Of a stretch of DNA of 55,538 nt, positions 1 to 9,629 are shown one piece after another (the first letter of the stretch is position 1; each line of letters opens with the position of its first letter). Made by a program: the position numbers and the translations under genes. The stretch is from Chthonomonadales bacterium (lineage in GTDB: Bacteria > Armatimonadota > Chthonomonadetes > Chthonomonadales > CAJBBX01). The notes under the pieces were generated by a model. The model searched no databases and had not been told where the DNA came from. It saw only the letters and a list, made by a program, of their open reading frames with translations. Where the stretch lies: contig DAIDHP010000026.1 of the NCBI GenBank assembly GCA_027459625.1, positions 1 to 55,538 of the forward strand. Reading direction: 5' to 3'.

Positions 1-74
1 GTGAACCGCCCGGTGCGGACCCGCATGCCGGGTGGTGTGGGAGGCGGGATCAGTAATGACCCCGCCTACCCGAT
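1..74 (+). mobile_element. Group II intron (class C type), 3' end only
   Basis: Bases 5-36 fold as a domain V hairpin with an ACCGCC left arm (holding a CGC triad) and a GGTGGT right arm. It is followed by GTGGGAGG and a domain VI stem, GGCGGG (43-48) with CCCGCC (61-66), and the typical CCTACCCGAT 3' terminus. This matches the end of bacterial class C group II introns, which encode a reverse transcriptase upstream. Here the rest of the intron lies beyond the window edge. The exact 3' splice point (about 74) is inferred from the family pattern. Confidence 0.8.
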
Positions 75-283
75 TTTCTATCCCTTTCGAGGCCGGAAAG
101 GATGCCTGTGATTAGATTTGAGAGATATGACGCAACACTAGATATCGAACGCATAAACTCCCGACCGGGAATGGGCGTATTCCACTAATTTCATTCATTG
201 AAGTGTTTTGGCGGGTCAGGTTTTAGGATGAATGAGATAGATACGGCGATGCATCAATTTGCTAATAGTTCAAGCCAATGTAG

Positions 284-304
284 GGGCGACCCTTGTGGTC
301 GCCC
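284..304. repeat. Palindrome copy 1 of the array
   Basis: GGGCGACC, loop CTTGT, GGTCGCCC: a perfect 8-bp stem. It opens the first tandem unit and is preceded by GTAG. Confidence 0.8.
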
Positions 305-484
305 GCAAGGTACCGGCGACCAAACAACCACCGAATCCCCCCGCTAGGTTGTAACGACCGCTCATTCCGCCCCAGGATTGTTCGCAATGTGCGCAATTTG
401 CGGTGGGATGGGTAACGGATTATTGCCAACTCGGTAACGAAACATCCGCCAAGAACGCAACATTATGGATTATCGATACGTTGG

Positions 485-505
485 GGGCGACCCTTGTGGT
501 CGCCC
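485..505. repeat. Palindrome copy 2 of the array
   Basis: Same perfect 8-bp stem and CTTGT loop as copy 1, exactly 201 bp downstream, and followed by the same GGTACCGGCGACC segment. Confidence 0.8.
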
Positions 506-705
506 GAAAGGTACCGGCGACCAAACAACCACCGAATTCCCCCGCTAGGTCGTAACGTGCGCTCCTTCCTCTTCGGATTGTTCGCAATGTTCGCAATTTG
601 CGGTGGAATGGATAACGGATGATTGCCAACTCGGTAACTAAACATCCGCCAAGAACGCAGCATGTCGAATTACCAGCACTTGGAAGCTGGTGACCAAAAA
701 ATTGC

Positions 706-726
706 GGGCGACCACAAGGGTCGCCC
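706..726. repeat. Palindrome copy 3 of the array (inverted)
   Basis: The stem arms are unchanged, but the loop is ACAAG, so this copy lies in the opposite orientation. It is preceded by an ACCAGCACTTGGAAGC segment that also precedes copy 4. Confidence 0.8.
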
Positions 727-945
727 CTACGAGATTGTCTGCAAGGTAGCGGTAACGCGAAAACCACCGAATATCCCCCCGCCAGGTCGTAATGACCGCT
801 CCGTCCGTGCATACTGTTCTATTAACGGAATGATGTATGAACGATATTCCACGTGCATCCGCCACACTGTACACGAAACATCCGCCAAGAACGCAGCATG
901 TATAATTACCAGCACTTGGAAGCGGGTGACTAAAAAAATAATGGC

Positions 946-966
946 GGGCGACCACAAGGGTCGCTC
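946..966. repeat. Palindrome copy 4 of the array (inverted, one mismatch)
   Basis: GGGCGACC, loop ACAAG, GGTCGCTC. One base departs from the perfect palindrome. It has the same orientation and upstream flank as copy 3. Confidence 0.75.
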
Positions 967-1095
967 CTACAAAAGGTTATGAGTATCAAGACAGGATATG
1001 AGACGGAGGATGTTCCCTGCGATGGGGAATGCAATAATCCCATCCTGTCCATCCCTTAATCCTTTAATCATGTTCAAATAAAGGAATGGGAGTGT

Positions 1096-4000
1096 TTAGA
1101 AGGATAAAATCTTATCCAGGCTGGAGATCAGCGATTCTTCATCCCTCCAAAAATAGATGCCCTCCTCCATTTTTCTGCGTTTTGCGCCTCTCAGGAAGAC
1201 ATAACAGCACCCCCCGAAGTCCCTCTCGTAGGAGAAATCGGGGAGGAATGATGCAAGCCACTTGCGGATGGCGTGCGCGTAAATACGACCCTGTAGTAAA
1301 TAGCGATGCTCACGCATGATCTTCGCAAGCGCATCCCGCGAATAGCCATTTTCGGAGTAATTGGATTTCCAGTCGAAGATGAAGTACCTGCCATCGATCT
1401 TCGCAAACATGTCTATAAAACCTGTCAGGAAGGATTCCCGTCCGACCACGCCTGGAATTCGCAATTTCCTCATCTCCGGGAAGGGGAGCCAGAATGTCGC
1501 CTCATGAACCCTTTCGCGGATGTCCCCGATCATGCCTCCTCCGATCTCAATCGGAAGAGGGGCTCCGAGTACCTCCCACACCATGTCCCGCAGGAGCGGC
1601 GAAAACCGCGTGTCTAGCCCCTCCAGCGAGGTCATTTCATTTATCAGGAGGTTCGTCTCCTCGTCCATGTTTTCAGCATCGCCGCTTGCCAGCACATTTT
1701 GGAAATTCACGTATTGGAGGATGGAGTGCAGAACGTTTCCGGTATGTTTGCCTTTCGGCAATTCCGTGTCCGGCAACTGGGTTTTTTCTTCGGCGTCTCT
1801 TACATCCTCCATGTCGAATTCGTCTCCGATTTCCCGCAATATGGGGAGAGAGGGGGGGAGCTCCACGCTCAATTGGGTGGAATCCGTTATATTCTCGGAG
1901 ACGGAATGGATGGAGGATACGCCCAATACCGCTGCAAGATGGCTGAACGAGGAGACGCTTGTCACTCGTGCCCTGGCGTCCGGAATCTCAGGCTGAAAAA
2001 TCGATTCCTCGCGAGTCTCTTCGATTGCGGCATTTTCCAGTTTGGTTTCCCAGTTGGCATCCTCGGAACCTTGGGTGACGCATTCCCTCTGGGATGCGCA
2101 TGAGAGGGTTAGCCATCCGAGTTCGGTGATCCTTTTATCAATGAGTTCAGTGATGTAGTTGCGTTTGGGGGTGTCACTTTCCTCCCCCCGCCAAACCGGA
2201 AGATAAACCCTATGCTGGGCGCGAGTCAGCCCCACGTAGAAAAGCCGCTCTGTTTCCGCATTCTCTTGCTGAGTCTGCTTTCTCTCGCTCTCCTCTCGCA
2301 GCGTGAAATCGAAGACGCGTCTATCCTTCTCAATGTAGCGGAAGTATTCCGGAGTGCGATTGGACGCCCCTCCGATGGAGCCTGCTATAAAGACTATGGG
2401 GAATTGGAGTCCTTTGCTGCCGTGCAGCGTCAGAATATTGACCTTGCGCTGCTCTGTTTCCAGACGCTGCAGGTCCTTGGGATCGTCATCCGGGAAATCC
2501 CGATGGCGATAATCATTCATCCTCCATTCAAGCGCGTTCAAATCCAGGTTATGATGCATCGCGTCCTCGGCGAGAATCTGCGCGATGTGTAGAAAATTGG
2601 TCACATGCCGCTCCCCATCATGTTCGCACAACTCCCTTGCCAAGAGATTGGTGTCCCTGAAAATGAAACGGAAGAAACTCCCCCAATCCCTTTTGTCCGC
2701 CAACACCTTCCATTCCCTTATGTGAGCGGTGATGGGATGATCTTCGGGAAGGCTGAGGTAGTTCTGAAAGCTTTCGATCGGTATGTCGAAGAATCGGGTC
2801 AAGAGAGCGGTTCGGTAGGAGCCGCGGTCATGCGGATTCGAAAGAGCGCGCAGGAGGAGATGCATGTGGATCGCCTCGTCCGATTGAAACAGCCCCGTCA
2901 TTCTGCCAATGGTGTAAGGGATCGCATTTTTACGCAGAGCGTGTCGAACGGCATCCAGGTCGCTGGTGCGGTTGCGGATCAGAATGGCGATATCCCCTGC
3001 ATCCATCTCTCTCGGCTCACCCTTGAAAGAGTATTTCATGCCGCTTTGGAGTAACCGCCCAATCTCGTCCGCGATCCACGACGCCCATTGTCGCTTCGCT
3101 TTGGTCGCATTTTTGGCACGCACCTCCACCAATGTCAACGGATCTCGGTCCGACAGGTCGCAAATGACCTGAAACGGCGAGGCGATGCCTTGGGATTCCG
3201 GCGTGAGCACGGGTTGGTATTGCATATCCTCGGCGACAAACCACCCTTGAGAGAACAGGGAGTTGAAACGATCCAAAAGAGTCGGCACGGAGCGGAAATT
3301 GGTGGTCAGGTCCTCTCGTTCCGCCCCTCCTTTGATGAGGAAGTCTCTTGCGAAAAGATAGGTTTGCACATTGGAGCCGCGAAAACTGTAAATGGACTGC
3401 TTTGGATCCCCAACGAGAATCAACCCGTGTTCGTCATCCGTGAAAATAGTTCGAATGATATCCCATTGAACGGGGTCCGTATCCTGAAATTCGTCCACCA
3501 ACGCGACGCGGTATCTGGCTTTCAGGATAGAGGAGAGCATCGTCGATTCTCTCACAGCCCTCCGGACACTTGCGAGCATATCCTTATAATCAATCGCCGC
3601 GCTCGTTCTTTTCTCCTTTTGAGTTGCATTGAACAGATTCAAAATGGCGTGACGGATGAACTCGCTGTGCGGACTGCTCTTTAACAGTTCCTGAAGCTTG
3701 CACCACGAACTCCATTGCTCCGGTGATATGTAATGATATTTTGGATCGGTTAATGTGGATACCCAAATCGGTTTCGCGGCTATTTCTTCGAAGCATTGTT
3801 TCACGGCGTGGACATCCTGCGACTGGATAGAATGGATTAGCGTATCGATTCGCTGAAGGATCGCTTTGAGCGTGCCACCGTGGACCTTGCCCTCGTTATT
3901 TCGAATTCGATCGAGCAGATCCTCATTCAGCCAGGAGCCCATGTCCGCCATGAGACGGGAGATATCGGAGAGCTTTCCCGCGATGATCCGATCCTCGCTT

Positions 4001-4491
4001 TGGAACTCCTTCGCCAACGGGAGGATGATTTCTCGGGCAAAGTCCTTCTGGCGGAGGGAATCTTGGATGGGTAAGGGGGCTTCCGCAATGATCTTTTCCT
4101 CCCATTCGCCTCTCAGTTTCGAGGAGAAGAGGCTTCGCGTGATATCGTGGCTATCCACCAGCGCCAGGCGCAACGGCATGCCGGTCTCAAATGCGTAGGC
4201 GTTAAGCGTCTGGTTGCAGAAGCCGTGAATGGTCATAATCGAGGCGTAATCGAAATCGTCCAACGCCTTTTGCAGAGACGCCATGTGCCGAGGGGACACT
4301 TCCTTTTGGCGGAGAGTCTCCTCGATGCGCACTCGCACCCGCTTCCGGAGTTCGCTTGTCGCCTGCTCGGTGAATGTCATGATAAGGATTTCCGGCAATG
4401 GTATTCCGTCAAGAATTAGTTCTATTGTTTTGTTTTCGATGGAGTAGGTTTTTCCCGTGCCTGCGGATGCCTCCATGATGAGGGATTTCAC
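1096..4491 (-). CDS. recB: RecB-like helicase-nuclease (exodeoxyribonuclease V beta subunit)
   Basis: This 1131-residue protein is a UvrD-type (superfamily 1A) DNA helicase fused to a RecB-family nuclease. It would unwind and trim double-strand breaks before RecA loading. Visible motifs are Walker A EASAGTGKT (residues 7-15), DEFQDTD (about 333-339), VGDPKQSIYSFRG (about 360-372), the LTLHGSKG motif V and FYVGLTRAQ motif VI, then the C-terminal nuclease residues GFID (about 1024-1027), DWKSN (about 1040) and QGRIYAH. The EASAGTGKT start is typical of RecB rather than AddA. Its ATG overlaps the recC stop by 4 bases, so the pair is translationally coupled. It is slightly shorter than E. coli RecB (about 1180). 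No recD lies beside it. Confidence 0.9.
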   Translation of the reverse strand: MKSLIMEASAGTGKTYSIENKTIELILDGIPLPEILIMTFTEQATSELRKRVRVRIEETLRQKEVSPRHMASLQKALDDFDYASIMTIHGFCNQTLNAYAFETGMPLRLALVDSHDITRSLFSSKLRGEWEEKIIAEAPLPIQDSLRQKDFAREIILPLAKEFQSEDRIIAGKLSDISRLMADMGSWLNEDLLDRIRNNEGKVHGGTLKAILQRIDTLIHSIQSQDVHAVKQCFEEIAAKPIWVSTLTDPKYHYISPEQWSSWCKLQELLKSSPHSEFIRHAILNLFNATQKEKRTSAAIDYKDMLASVRRAVRESTMLSSILKARYRVALVDEFQDTDPVQWDIIRTIFTDDEHGLILVGDPKQSIYSFRGSNVQTYLFARDFLIKGGAEREDLTTNFRSVPTLLDRFNSLFSQGWFVAEDMQYQPVLTPESQGIASPFQVICDLSDRDPLTLVEVRAKNATKAKRQWASWIADEIGRLLQSGMKYSFKGEPREMDAGDIAILIRNRTSDLDAVRHALRKNAIPYTIGRMTGLFQSDEAIHMHLLLRALSNPHDRGSYRTALLTRFFDIPIESFQNYLSLPEDHPITAHIREWKVLADKRDWGSFFRFIFRDTNLLARELCEHDGERHVTNFLHIAQILAEDAMHHNLDLNALEWRMNDYRHRDFPDDDPKDLQRLETEQRKVNILTLHGSKGLQFPIVFIAGSIGGASNRTPEYFRYIEKDRRVFDFTLREESERKQTQQENAETERLFYVGLTRAQHRVYLPVWRGEESDTPKRNYITELIDKRITELGWLTLSCASQRECVTQGSEDANWETKLENAAIEETREESIFQPEIPDARARVTSVSSFSHLAAVLGVSSIHSVSENITDSTQLSVELPPSLPILREIGDEFDMEDVRDAEEKTQLPDTELPKGKHTGNVLHSILQYVNFQNVLASGDAENMDEETNLLINEMTSLEGLDTRFSPLLRDMVWEVLGAPLPIEIGGGMIGDIRERVHEATFWLPFPEMRKLRIPGVVGRESFLTGFIDMFAKIDGRYFIFDWKSNYSENGYSRDALAKIMREHRYLLQGRIYAHAIRKWLASFLPDFSYERDFGGCCYVFLRGAKRRKMEEGIYFWRDEESLISSLDKILSF

Positions 4492-7400
4492 TGTTTCCCT
4501 CCCATCTGATAAAAAGCCCGCAGGAGATCGAATCTGCGTCGAACCTTCTCATATGCGTCCGCAGGAGGAGCGGAACGAATAATATCCAGAATGGATGAGT
4601 TACGTGATGTGCTCGAACGGGACGAAAAACCGTTGACTTCGTTATCGAGTTGGTAAAGGTACTCCTCCATGAAATAACTCTCTTTTTCGCTTACCTCCAT
4701 CGTATCCGGGAATTTGATTTTGGAGTGGATTTCAAACGGCAGATAATCCTCTCGGGCAGCCCCGCTCGCGTCCGCCGACAACTTCTCCAAATAACTTCTG
4801 GCGATATCCGGGTCGCATTGGCATGGAACCTCTATATCGGATTTCGGAGTCAGGAACTTGATCGCAAATCTTCGATGTTTTAGCCATGCATTCTCGGTTT
4901 CCTCCAAGGATGCAAGCGCCAGAAAACAGAGAAGTGGATGCAACGCCTCGCGCGGCAGGTTCGATTTTCCCAAGCTGTTGACGGTGGGGATGAGAAGCGT
5001 AACGGAGTCCGAATCCTGAAGGATGTTATTGATGAGTCCGTGTATGCGAATTGAACACGAATCCGGCAATGCGAGGTTCCATGGCGGAAGTGGTATCTCT
5101 TTGGCAGGCGTGGCGCGGGTTTGATCCTTCTCGCCCAGCACGATCTGAAAAAGGCTGTTCGCGTCGATCTTAACGAGCTTATCCGTGAGTTGATCCAGGT
5201 CCGTGTGCAATTGTTTCAATACGCTTCTCTCGTCAATAGTTCGGAAGGCTTCAATAGGAGTTCTGCAGCGAAGCCATCGGTCTTCGTAAATTTGATGGAA
5301 CCTCTGATCCATTTGGAACCCTTCGCCCTGATATAACGCATTGTCCATCAGATCAAACTGGTACTTCCGCATTGCATCCCCATCGGACGTGAAAAGCTCC
5401 TCGCTCTCGTTCTCCCATTCGAATTTATCCTCTTCGTACAGCTCAATTCCGAAGACATGGCGAATCGTGGCTGTAAGAGGATTCCGAAGAAATTCCGCCA
5501 AATGTCGTAAGGAGACAGTTTTTATTTCGGTGTCTTCGTCACTCTCATTTTCGGGCGTCTTGTGAAGTTCACGCCATTTTTCCTCAGCCGTCTGCGAAAG
5601 TCGCTTCGCCTCCTCAGCTATCGCATCGGGAAACCTTTCCCGATGCAGCATCACATCCTGCGCAAGGAGGAGTAACTGATCCCTGTTCCTGTTCGGTAAC
5701 GGACTCAACGCCCCCATCGGCTTATTGCGAAGATACTCCTGACTTCGGTACGTTAGAGGGATGGTTTGAATGCGAAACGGAACGCGGATCACATGATCGT
5801 TCAGGATGTTTATGATTTGGTTTAAAAGGGAGCAGGGGTTCCATTCCTTCTTGTCTTCCGGACTCAGACCGACATAGCTCAGATGCAACCCATCCTTCGC
5901 GGCGAAGATGACGTCCAAAAAGCATCCCTTGTTGAACTCAGGGATATCCAAATCGTATTCAGCGTTTTCCCTCGTCCAATGGCGCATGTCGATTGATGCA
6001 CGATCCGGATCCCCCGGGAATTGCCCTTCGCCAAGCCCGAGGACGAAAACATGGCGAAAGGGCATCAGCCTTCCCCTGCGCAGAGAGGCTATCGTCACTC
6101 CGCCTGTAACCGCTCTGCCATAGCGAGCGGGAAGGTCCTTAAGACTCTCACGAAGAAGCGTTTGAGGGATGAAAAAGGGAACCTTCTCGTTAAGGCAATC
6201 CGCGAAAACAGGGCTCATCCCCACCATCTTCTCAATCGCGGCGTATACCGCTCTTCTAATGATCTCCTCCACAGGATGATCGAAGGGAACCTTTAGGAAT
6301 GTGTCACACATGGTGCGGAACGTTTCCGCCCAATCCGTTAAGCCGCGTTTATTCCCCGCGCCAATAGTTGCGTCCGATGACACACTTTCATCCGCCACCT
6401 CCTCTTCGGAATCCCTCTCTTTGATGCGGAATGTACGAAAGAGCGCTATGATCTTCGACAGCTTGGAAAGGGTATCCTGATCTTGGCTGGATATATCCGC
6501 GTAAGGTATGCGGTTTTGATAATGCGGCGAGACACCATCTGCGGGCGGCGTGTTGCAAGGAGCCATAATCGCTCCCAACCGCAAACGTTGCAAGGCGAAT
6601 TCCCAGGTCACTGGCTCGGGTAGAGCCGTTTCCTCCACCATCCCCTTGCGTTCCGCAGTGACTAAATCGTGATAGATACCAAGCGTGTTCGCCCATTCCA
6701 GCCATCGATCCACCGTTTCGTTGTCAATGCCGAATGCGGCCTGAAAGCATGGATTGCGAAACAGGCTGAACACCTTATCCCTCGGGAAGGAGCTATGGAG
6801 CAGGTTCAGTAACTCCTCCAGCCCTTGGGCGTACAGGCTGCTTTGAGCCACGTTGGCGTCAACGATATTATAGGGAATATTGTATGGATGCTGGCTGAAC
6901 ACGATCCTCAAAGCGGCTTGGTATCGCTCCATGTCGGGGGTTAAAACCGCGATATCGGTCAGTTGGAGGCTTTCGTCCTGCGCAACCAAATCAAGAATCC
7001 GCTCATACACGCCTTCCACCTCGCGCATAATCCCAGGACATGACCAAATATCCAGAGAGGAATCTTGATTGATCCTGAGTTGGTTTGTAAGCGTCCCTCC
7101 CTTGAGAAGCGATTGAAAGTGGGACAAGACGGAATCCTGATTGCCGGAGTGAAGGACGGTTTCCTCATTGAATTCAATGAGGTCTCGGTAAAAGGAGAAG
7201 GCGCGTCGTTGGGATTTCCCCCAGTCCAAGAGCAATCGCCGCAGGGGAGTCTCCACACCTTCCTCATCAAGGCTTTTTGGAGTCACAAAATAGAGACGCA
7301 CATCCCTTCGGTCCGAAATGGTGCGTATGGTGCGCATGTGCCAAATAGACATAATCGGCATGCAAAAAAAGTAGAGCGGTGGGCGGTCATCGGGGAGAGA

Positions 7401-8060
7401 ATCGATCCACTCGTTTGCAAGTTCGGGTAGCGATTTGTGGTTTGGCATGTAATTACGCAACCCCGCATCTTCCGCGAACAGTCCCTTGAAAAGCTCTCGC
7501 TCCGCTTGTTGAATTCGCTCCACATTCTCCCCAAGCTTCGGAGATTGCCGCATGTCCTCCCATTCCAAAGGGACGCACCGGTTCTCAAGCCAGTCCCTTA
7601 TCATGTTTGGCCGCTGATAAGGATACTCGAGAAAGAGATACGCCAGTCTGGCGGAGAGTTGCCAGGCTTTCAGGAATCTGTCCTCTTGATTATCATCGCC
7701 GATATATTCTAGAAACGGCGAGAGGGAACCATTCTCCTTTGATTTCGGATTGATCAATCTTGCGAGTATCAAGGGGGCAATGTCATTTGGACGCAACATG
7801 CGGGGAGGCGTGCCAAAACGATCGGGGATTAGCGCCTCGGATAGCGCCTGATCGAGGTCCGTCATTCTGATGTTCGCAACCACGCCGCATTCCTTCGCCA
7901 ACCGCAGATTAAGCCATGTGGCGAAATGGGTGTGCGGTGTCACGATGGATCTCGGAGTGAAAAGGGTGACTGGTATCTCACGCAAGTCATGTGTAAGATC
8001 ATTCGCCAAACGGGTTAATGCGTTCTCCACATTGTCGAAAACTTGAACGCTTAAGGACAT
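4488..8060 (-). CDS. recC: RecC-like exodeoxyribonuclease V gamma subunit
   Basis: At 1190 residues this is the partner of RecB. RecC has an inactivated helicase-nuclease fold that splits the strands and reads the recombination hotspot in E. coli. Support comes from overall length, the conserved RPNDIAPLILARL segment near residues 100-115 and the GRLMPFRHVFVLGLGEGQFP segment, which corresponds to the MPMRxxPF...LLGMNDGVYP stretch of RecC. I see no Walker A motif or complete nuclease centre, as expected. The ATG follows AAGAGGTTAAG. It lies 73 bases after the upstream transferase gene in the same direction, so it is probably the penultimate gene of a long transcript. Confidence 0.87.
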   Translation of the reverse strand: MSLSVQVFDNVENALTRLANDLTHDLREIPVTLFTPRSIVTPHTHFATWLNLRLAKECGVVANIRMTDLDQALSEALIPDRFGTPPRMLRPNDIAPLILARLINPKSKENGSLSPFLEYIGDDNQEDRFLKAWQLSARLAYLFLEYPYQRPNMIRDWLENRCVPLEWEDMRQSPKLGENVERIQQAERELFKGLFAEDAGLRNYMPNHKSLPELANEWIDSLPDDRPPLYFFCMPIMSIWHMRTIRTISDRRDVRLYFVTPKSLDEEGVETPLRRLLLDWGKSQRRAFSFYRDLIEFNEETVLHSGNQDSVLSHFQSLLKGGTLTNQLRINQDSSLDIWSCPGIMREVEGVYERILDLVAQDESLQLTDIAVLTPDMERYQAALRIVFSQHPYNIPYNIVDANVAQSSLYAQGLEELLNLLHSSFPRDKVFSLFRNPCFQAAFGIDNETVDRWLEWANTLGIYHDLVTAERKGMVEETALPEPVTWEFALQRLRLGAIMAPCNTPPADGVSPHYQNRIPYADISSQDQDTLSKLSKIIALFRTFRIKERDSEEEVADESVSSDATIGAGNKRGLTDWAETFRTMCDTFLKVPFDHPVEEIIRRAVYAAIEKMVGMSPVFADCLNEKVPFFIPQTLLRESLKDLPARYGRAVTGGVTIASLRRGRLMPFRHVFVLGLGEGQFPGDPDRASIDMRHWTRENAEYDLDIPEFNKGCFLDVIFAAKDGLHLSYVGLSPEDKKEWNPCSLLNQIINILNDHVIRVPFRIQTIPLTYRSQEYLRNKPMGALSPLPNRNRDQLLLLAQDVMLHRERFPDAIAEEAKRLSQTAEEKWRELHKTPENESDEDTEIKTVSLRHLAEFLRNPLTATIRHVFGIELYEEDKFEWENESEELFTSDGDAMRKYQFDLMDNALYQGEGFQMDQRFHQIYEDRWLRCRTPIEAFRTIDERSVLKQLHTDLDQLTDKLVKIDANSLFQIVLGEKDQTRATPAKEIPLPPWNLALPDSCSIRIHGLINNILQDSDSVTLLIPTVNSLGKSNLPREALHPLLCFLALASLEETENAWLKHRRFAIKFLTPKSDIEVPCQCDPDIARSYLEKLSADASGAAREDYLPFEIHSKIKFPDTMEVSEKESYFMEEYLYQLDNEVNGFSSRSSTSRNSSILDIIRSAPPADAYEKVRRRFDLLRAFYQMGGKQ

Positions 8061-8133
8061 CTTAACCTCTTACCAAGCCATTTTTGCGGTTTTGGAAACA
8101 TTGTCGTCTCAAATCGTCTCCATGATTCAATCC

Positions 8134-8952
8134 TCAGCGCACGCCGGTCAGAGAGTCCAGTTTGCGCAACCATTCTCTCTTTTCAATCTCTTTCGATATG
8201 GAGACTTTTTCCGCCATAAGATGCAACCCGATCAGTAACAGAAGAACCGCCGTCATTGAAAGCATGGACGGGTTAGATGTGACAAAAGAGTACCCCAAAG
8301 CGGCTCCCAGGACATTCGATCCCGCATCCCCCATCATCACCTTCCCCCGGGAATCGTACCATTGCATCAGAAAGGCTGGGGGGATCAGAAAGGTGATAGG
8401 TGCGAGACGAAACGTCCAAAGCGAGGGAACCCAAAAAGGAAGGGATAAGAAGCAGAATACCGCCCCGGCTCGTCCCGGCCGAAGATCCAGCAAGTTAACG
8501 GCATTGGAGGATAGAGCGATAATTAGTCCAGACAGAAGGATGGTCAAGATGCCGCCATTGTGCATACGATAGCCAAGAATGAACGCCATGACTACTCCCC
8601 CGATCGCTTTGATCAACCCCGTGGTCACTTTCCCATGATGAAAGAGCGCGGAAAAATGCCCCTTCAATCCGCTTGAATCCCTGTTTCCGGCGATATCATC
8701 CAGAAATCCAAGGCCACCGAAAGCTCCTAATAGAATAATCCAGTTCGTAATCATATCATGCGAGAGCGCGAGGTTCCGGCCTATGAGAGTGAACGCCGAG
8801 ATGGACCATAAAACAATGTAAATCCCAAAGCCGACCGGGATATCATTCCCTTTGAAGTTTACAGCGCGGATACCCCATCCGGGAAGTATCCGGAACAACG
8901 CGACCGGGATCGCGACCAATTCCACAATCTGCAGCGTGATTGACATGATCAT
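8134..8952 (-). CDS. MraY/WecA-like polyprenyl-phosphate sugar-1-phosphate transferase (GT4)
   Basis: This 272-residue multi-pass membrane protein resembles the MraY/WecA family, which moves a sugar-1-phosphate from a UDP-sugar to a polyprenyl phosphate. Family motifs are GFLDDIAGNR with GLKGHF on a cytoplasmic loop, NAVNLLDLRPGRA (the place of NxxNxxDGxDGL) and GDAGSNVLGAALG. The usual DG pair in the second motif is replaced by LRPGR, as in a branch distinct from true MraY, so the substrate is uncertain. I chose the ATG overlapping the upstream stop as ATGA. An ATG six bases later is an alternative. In family knowledge this type often sits with steA and mctB. Confidence 0.82.
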   Translation of the reverse strand: MIMSITLQIVELVAIPVALFRILPGWGIRAVNFKGNDIPVGFGIYIVLWSISAFTLIGRNLALSHDMITNWIILLGAFGGLGFLDDIAGNRDSSGLKGHFSALFHHGKVTTGLIKAIGGVVMAFILGYRMHNGGILTILLSGLIIALSSNAVNLLDLRPGRAGAVFCFLSLPFWVPSLWTFRLAPITFLIPPAFLMQWYDSRGKVMMGDAGSNVLGAALGYSFVTSNPSMLSMTAVLLLLIGLHLMAEKVSISKEIEKREWLRKLDSLTGVR

Positions 8953-9629
8953 GCGTTCGCCCGAAGTCGCCATCTTTTTGAAAGGACTCGCGCGACGTCA
9001 AGAAATTGACGAAGCCGATGAAATACGTCTCGCATGTTCCTACCGGTGACACGATGCGTCATCGTCGTTGGCACTTCCATGATACGGAACCCTTTGCGAT
9101 ATGCGTCGATTGTTAGCCCCACCTCCACGCCGAATCCTCTTTCGATTCCGCCAATTTTATCTATCACGATGCGTCTGATCGCTCTTTGACCGGAGATCGG
9201 GGAGTTCATCTCCAGTCCCGTGGTTTTCCGGATTCCCCATCGCGCGAGGCGCACCACAAAACCGAACCCCCCTTTGCGGATATGAGTTACTGGGAAGGAG
9301 GCGATTGTCATGTCCGCCTGATTTTGAAGTATCGGTTCCAGCAACTTATGGGCTTGGCCTGCGCACTCACCCAGGTCCGCGTCAAGGAACATCAGGATAT
9401 CCCCTTGGGCATTTAACAAGCCGCGTTTGAGGGCGTCTCCCTTGCCGCTTCGCTTTTCCATTCGGATCACTTGGTCGGCTCCGGATTGCTTTGCGATCTC
9501 ACCGGTTTCATCCTCGGAGCAATCGTCAACAACGATGATCTCCGTGTCCAGTTCCATCTGTTTTAGTCCCGAGAGCGTGCGCCCGAGATATTTCGTTTCA
9601 TTGTATGCTGGAATTACTATGGATATCAT
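8949..9629 (-). CDS. Family 2 glycosyltransferase, polyprenyl-phosphate sugar transferase type
   Basis: A 226-residue GT2 enzyme of the DPM1-like kind, starting SIVIPAYNE. The nucleotide-binding VVDDCSEDET and the metal-binding FLDADLG motifs are clear, followed by PISGQRAIRR and a Phe-Gly-Val-Glu-Val acceptor region. No C-terminal membrane segments are seen, so it is a soluble or peripheral transferase. The start at MISIV is preferred because residues further upstream look non-coding and would overlap mctB much more. Even so it overlaps the mctB end by 32 bases. It probably glycosylates a lipid carrier in the same envelope module as its neighbours. Confidence 0.87.
   Translation of the reverse strand: MISIVIPAYNETKYLGRTLSGLKQMELDTEIIVVDDCSEDETGEIAKQSGADQVIRMEKRSGKGDALKRGLLNAQGDILMFLDADLGECAGQAHKLLEPILQNQADMTIASFPVTHIRKGGFGFVVRLARWGIRKTTGLEMNSPISGQRAIRRIVIDKIGGIERGFGVEVGLTIDAYRKGFRIMEVPTTMTHRVTGRNMRDVFHRLRQFLDVARVLSKRWRLRANA

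Larger units (their letters stand above)
281..967. repeat. Tandem repeat array, about 200-bp units with palindromes
   Basis: The gene-free stretch 75-1095 contains three related units. Units 1 and 2 are offset by 201 bp and nearly identical. Each runs from the GGGCGACC palindrome through CAACCACCGAAT and ATTGTTCGCAATG to ACATCCGCCAAGAACGCA (near 441, 642 and 879). Unit 3 has a diverged middle and its palindrome is in the opposite orientation. A further partial copy ends near 967. Short open frames here translate to GDHKGRPY-like or RGDPCGRP-like peptides, which I recall as artefacts of such palindromes in other bacteria, so no gene is called. I see nothing in 75-280 or 968-1095. Confidence 0.8.

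Noticed and set aside
420-982. Several overlapping open frames in the repeat array on both strands
   Set aside because: They translate the palindromic repeats (GDHKGRPY-like peptides), overlap each other in opposite frames and lack ribosome sites.
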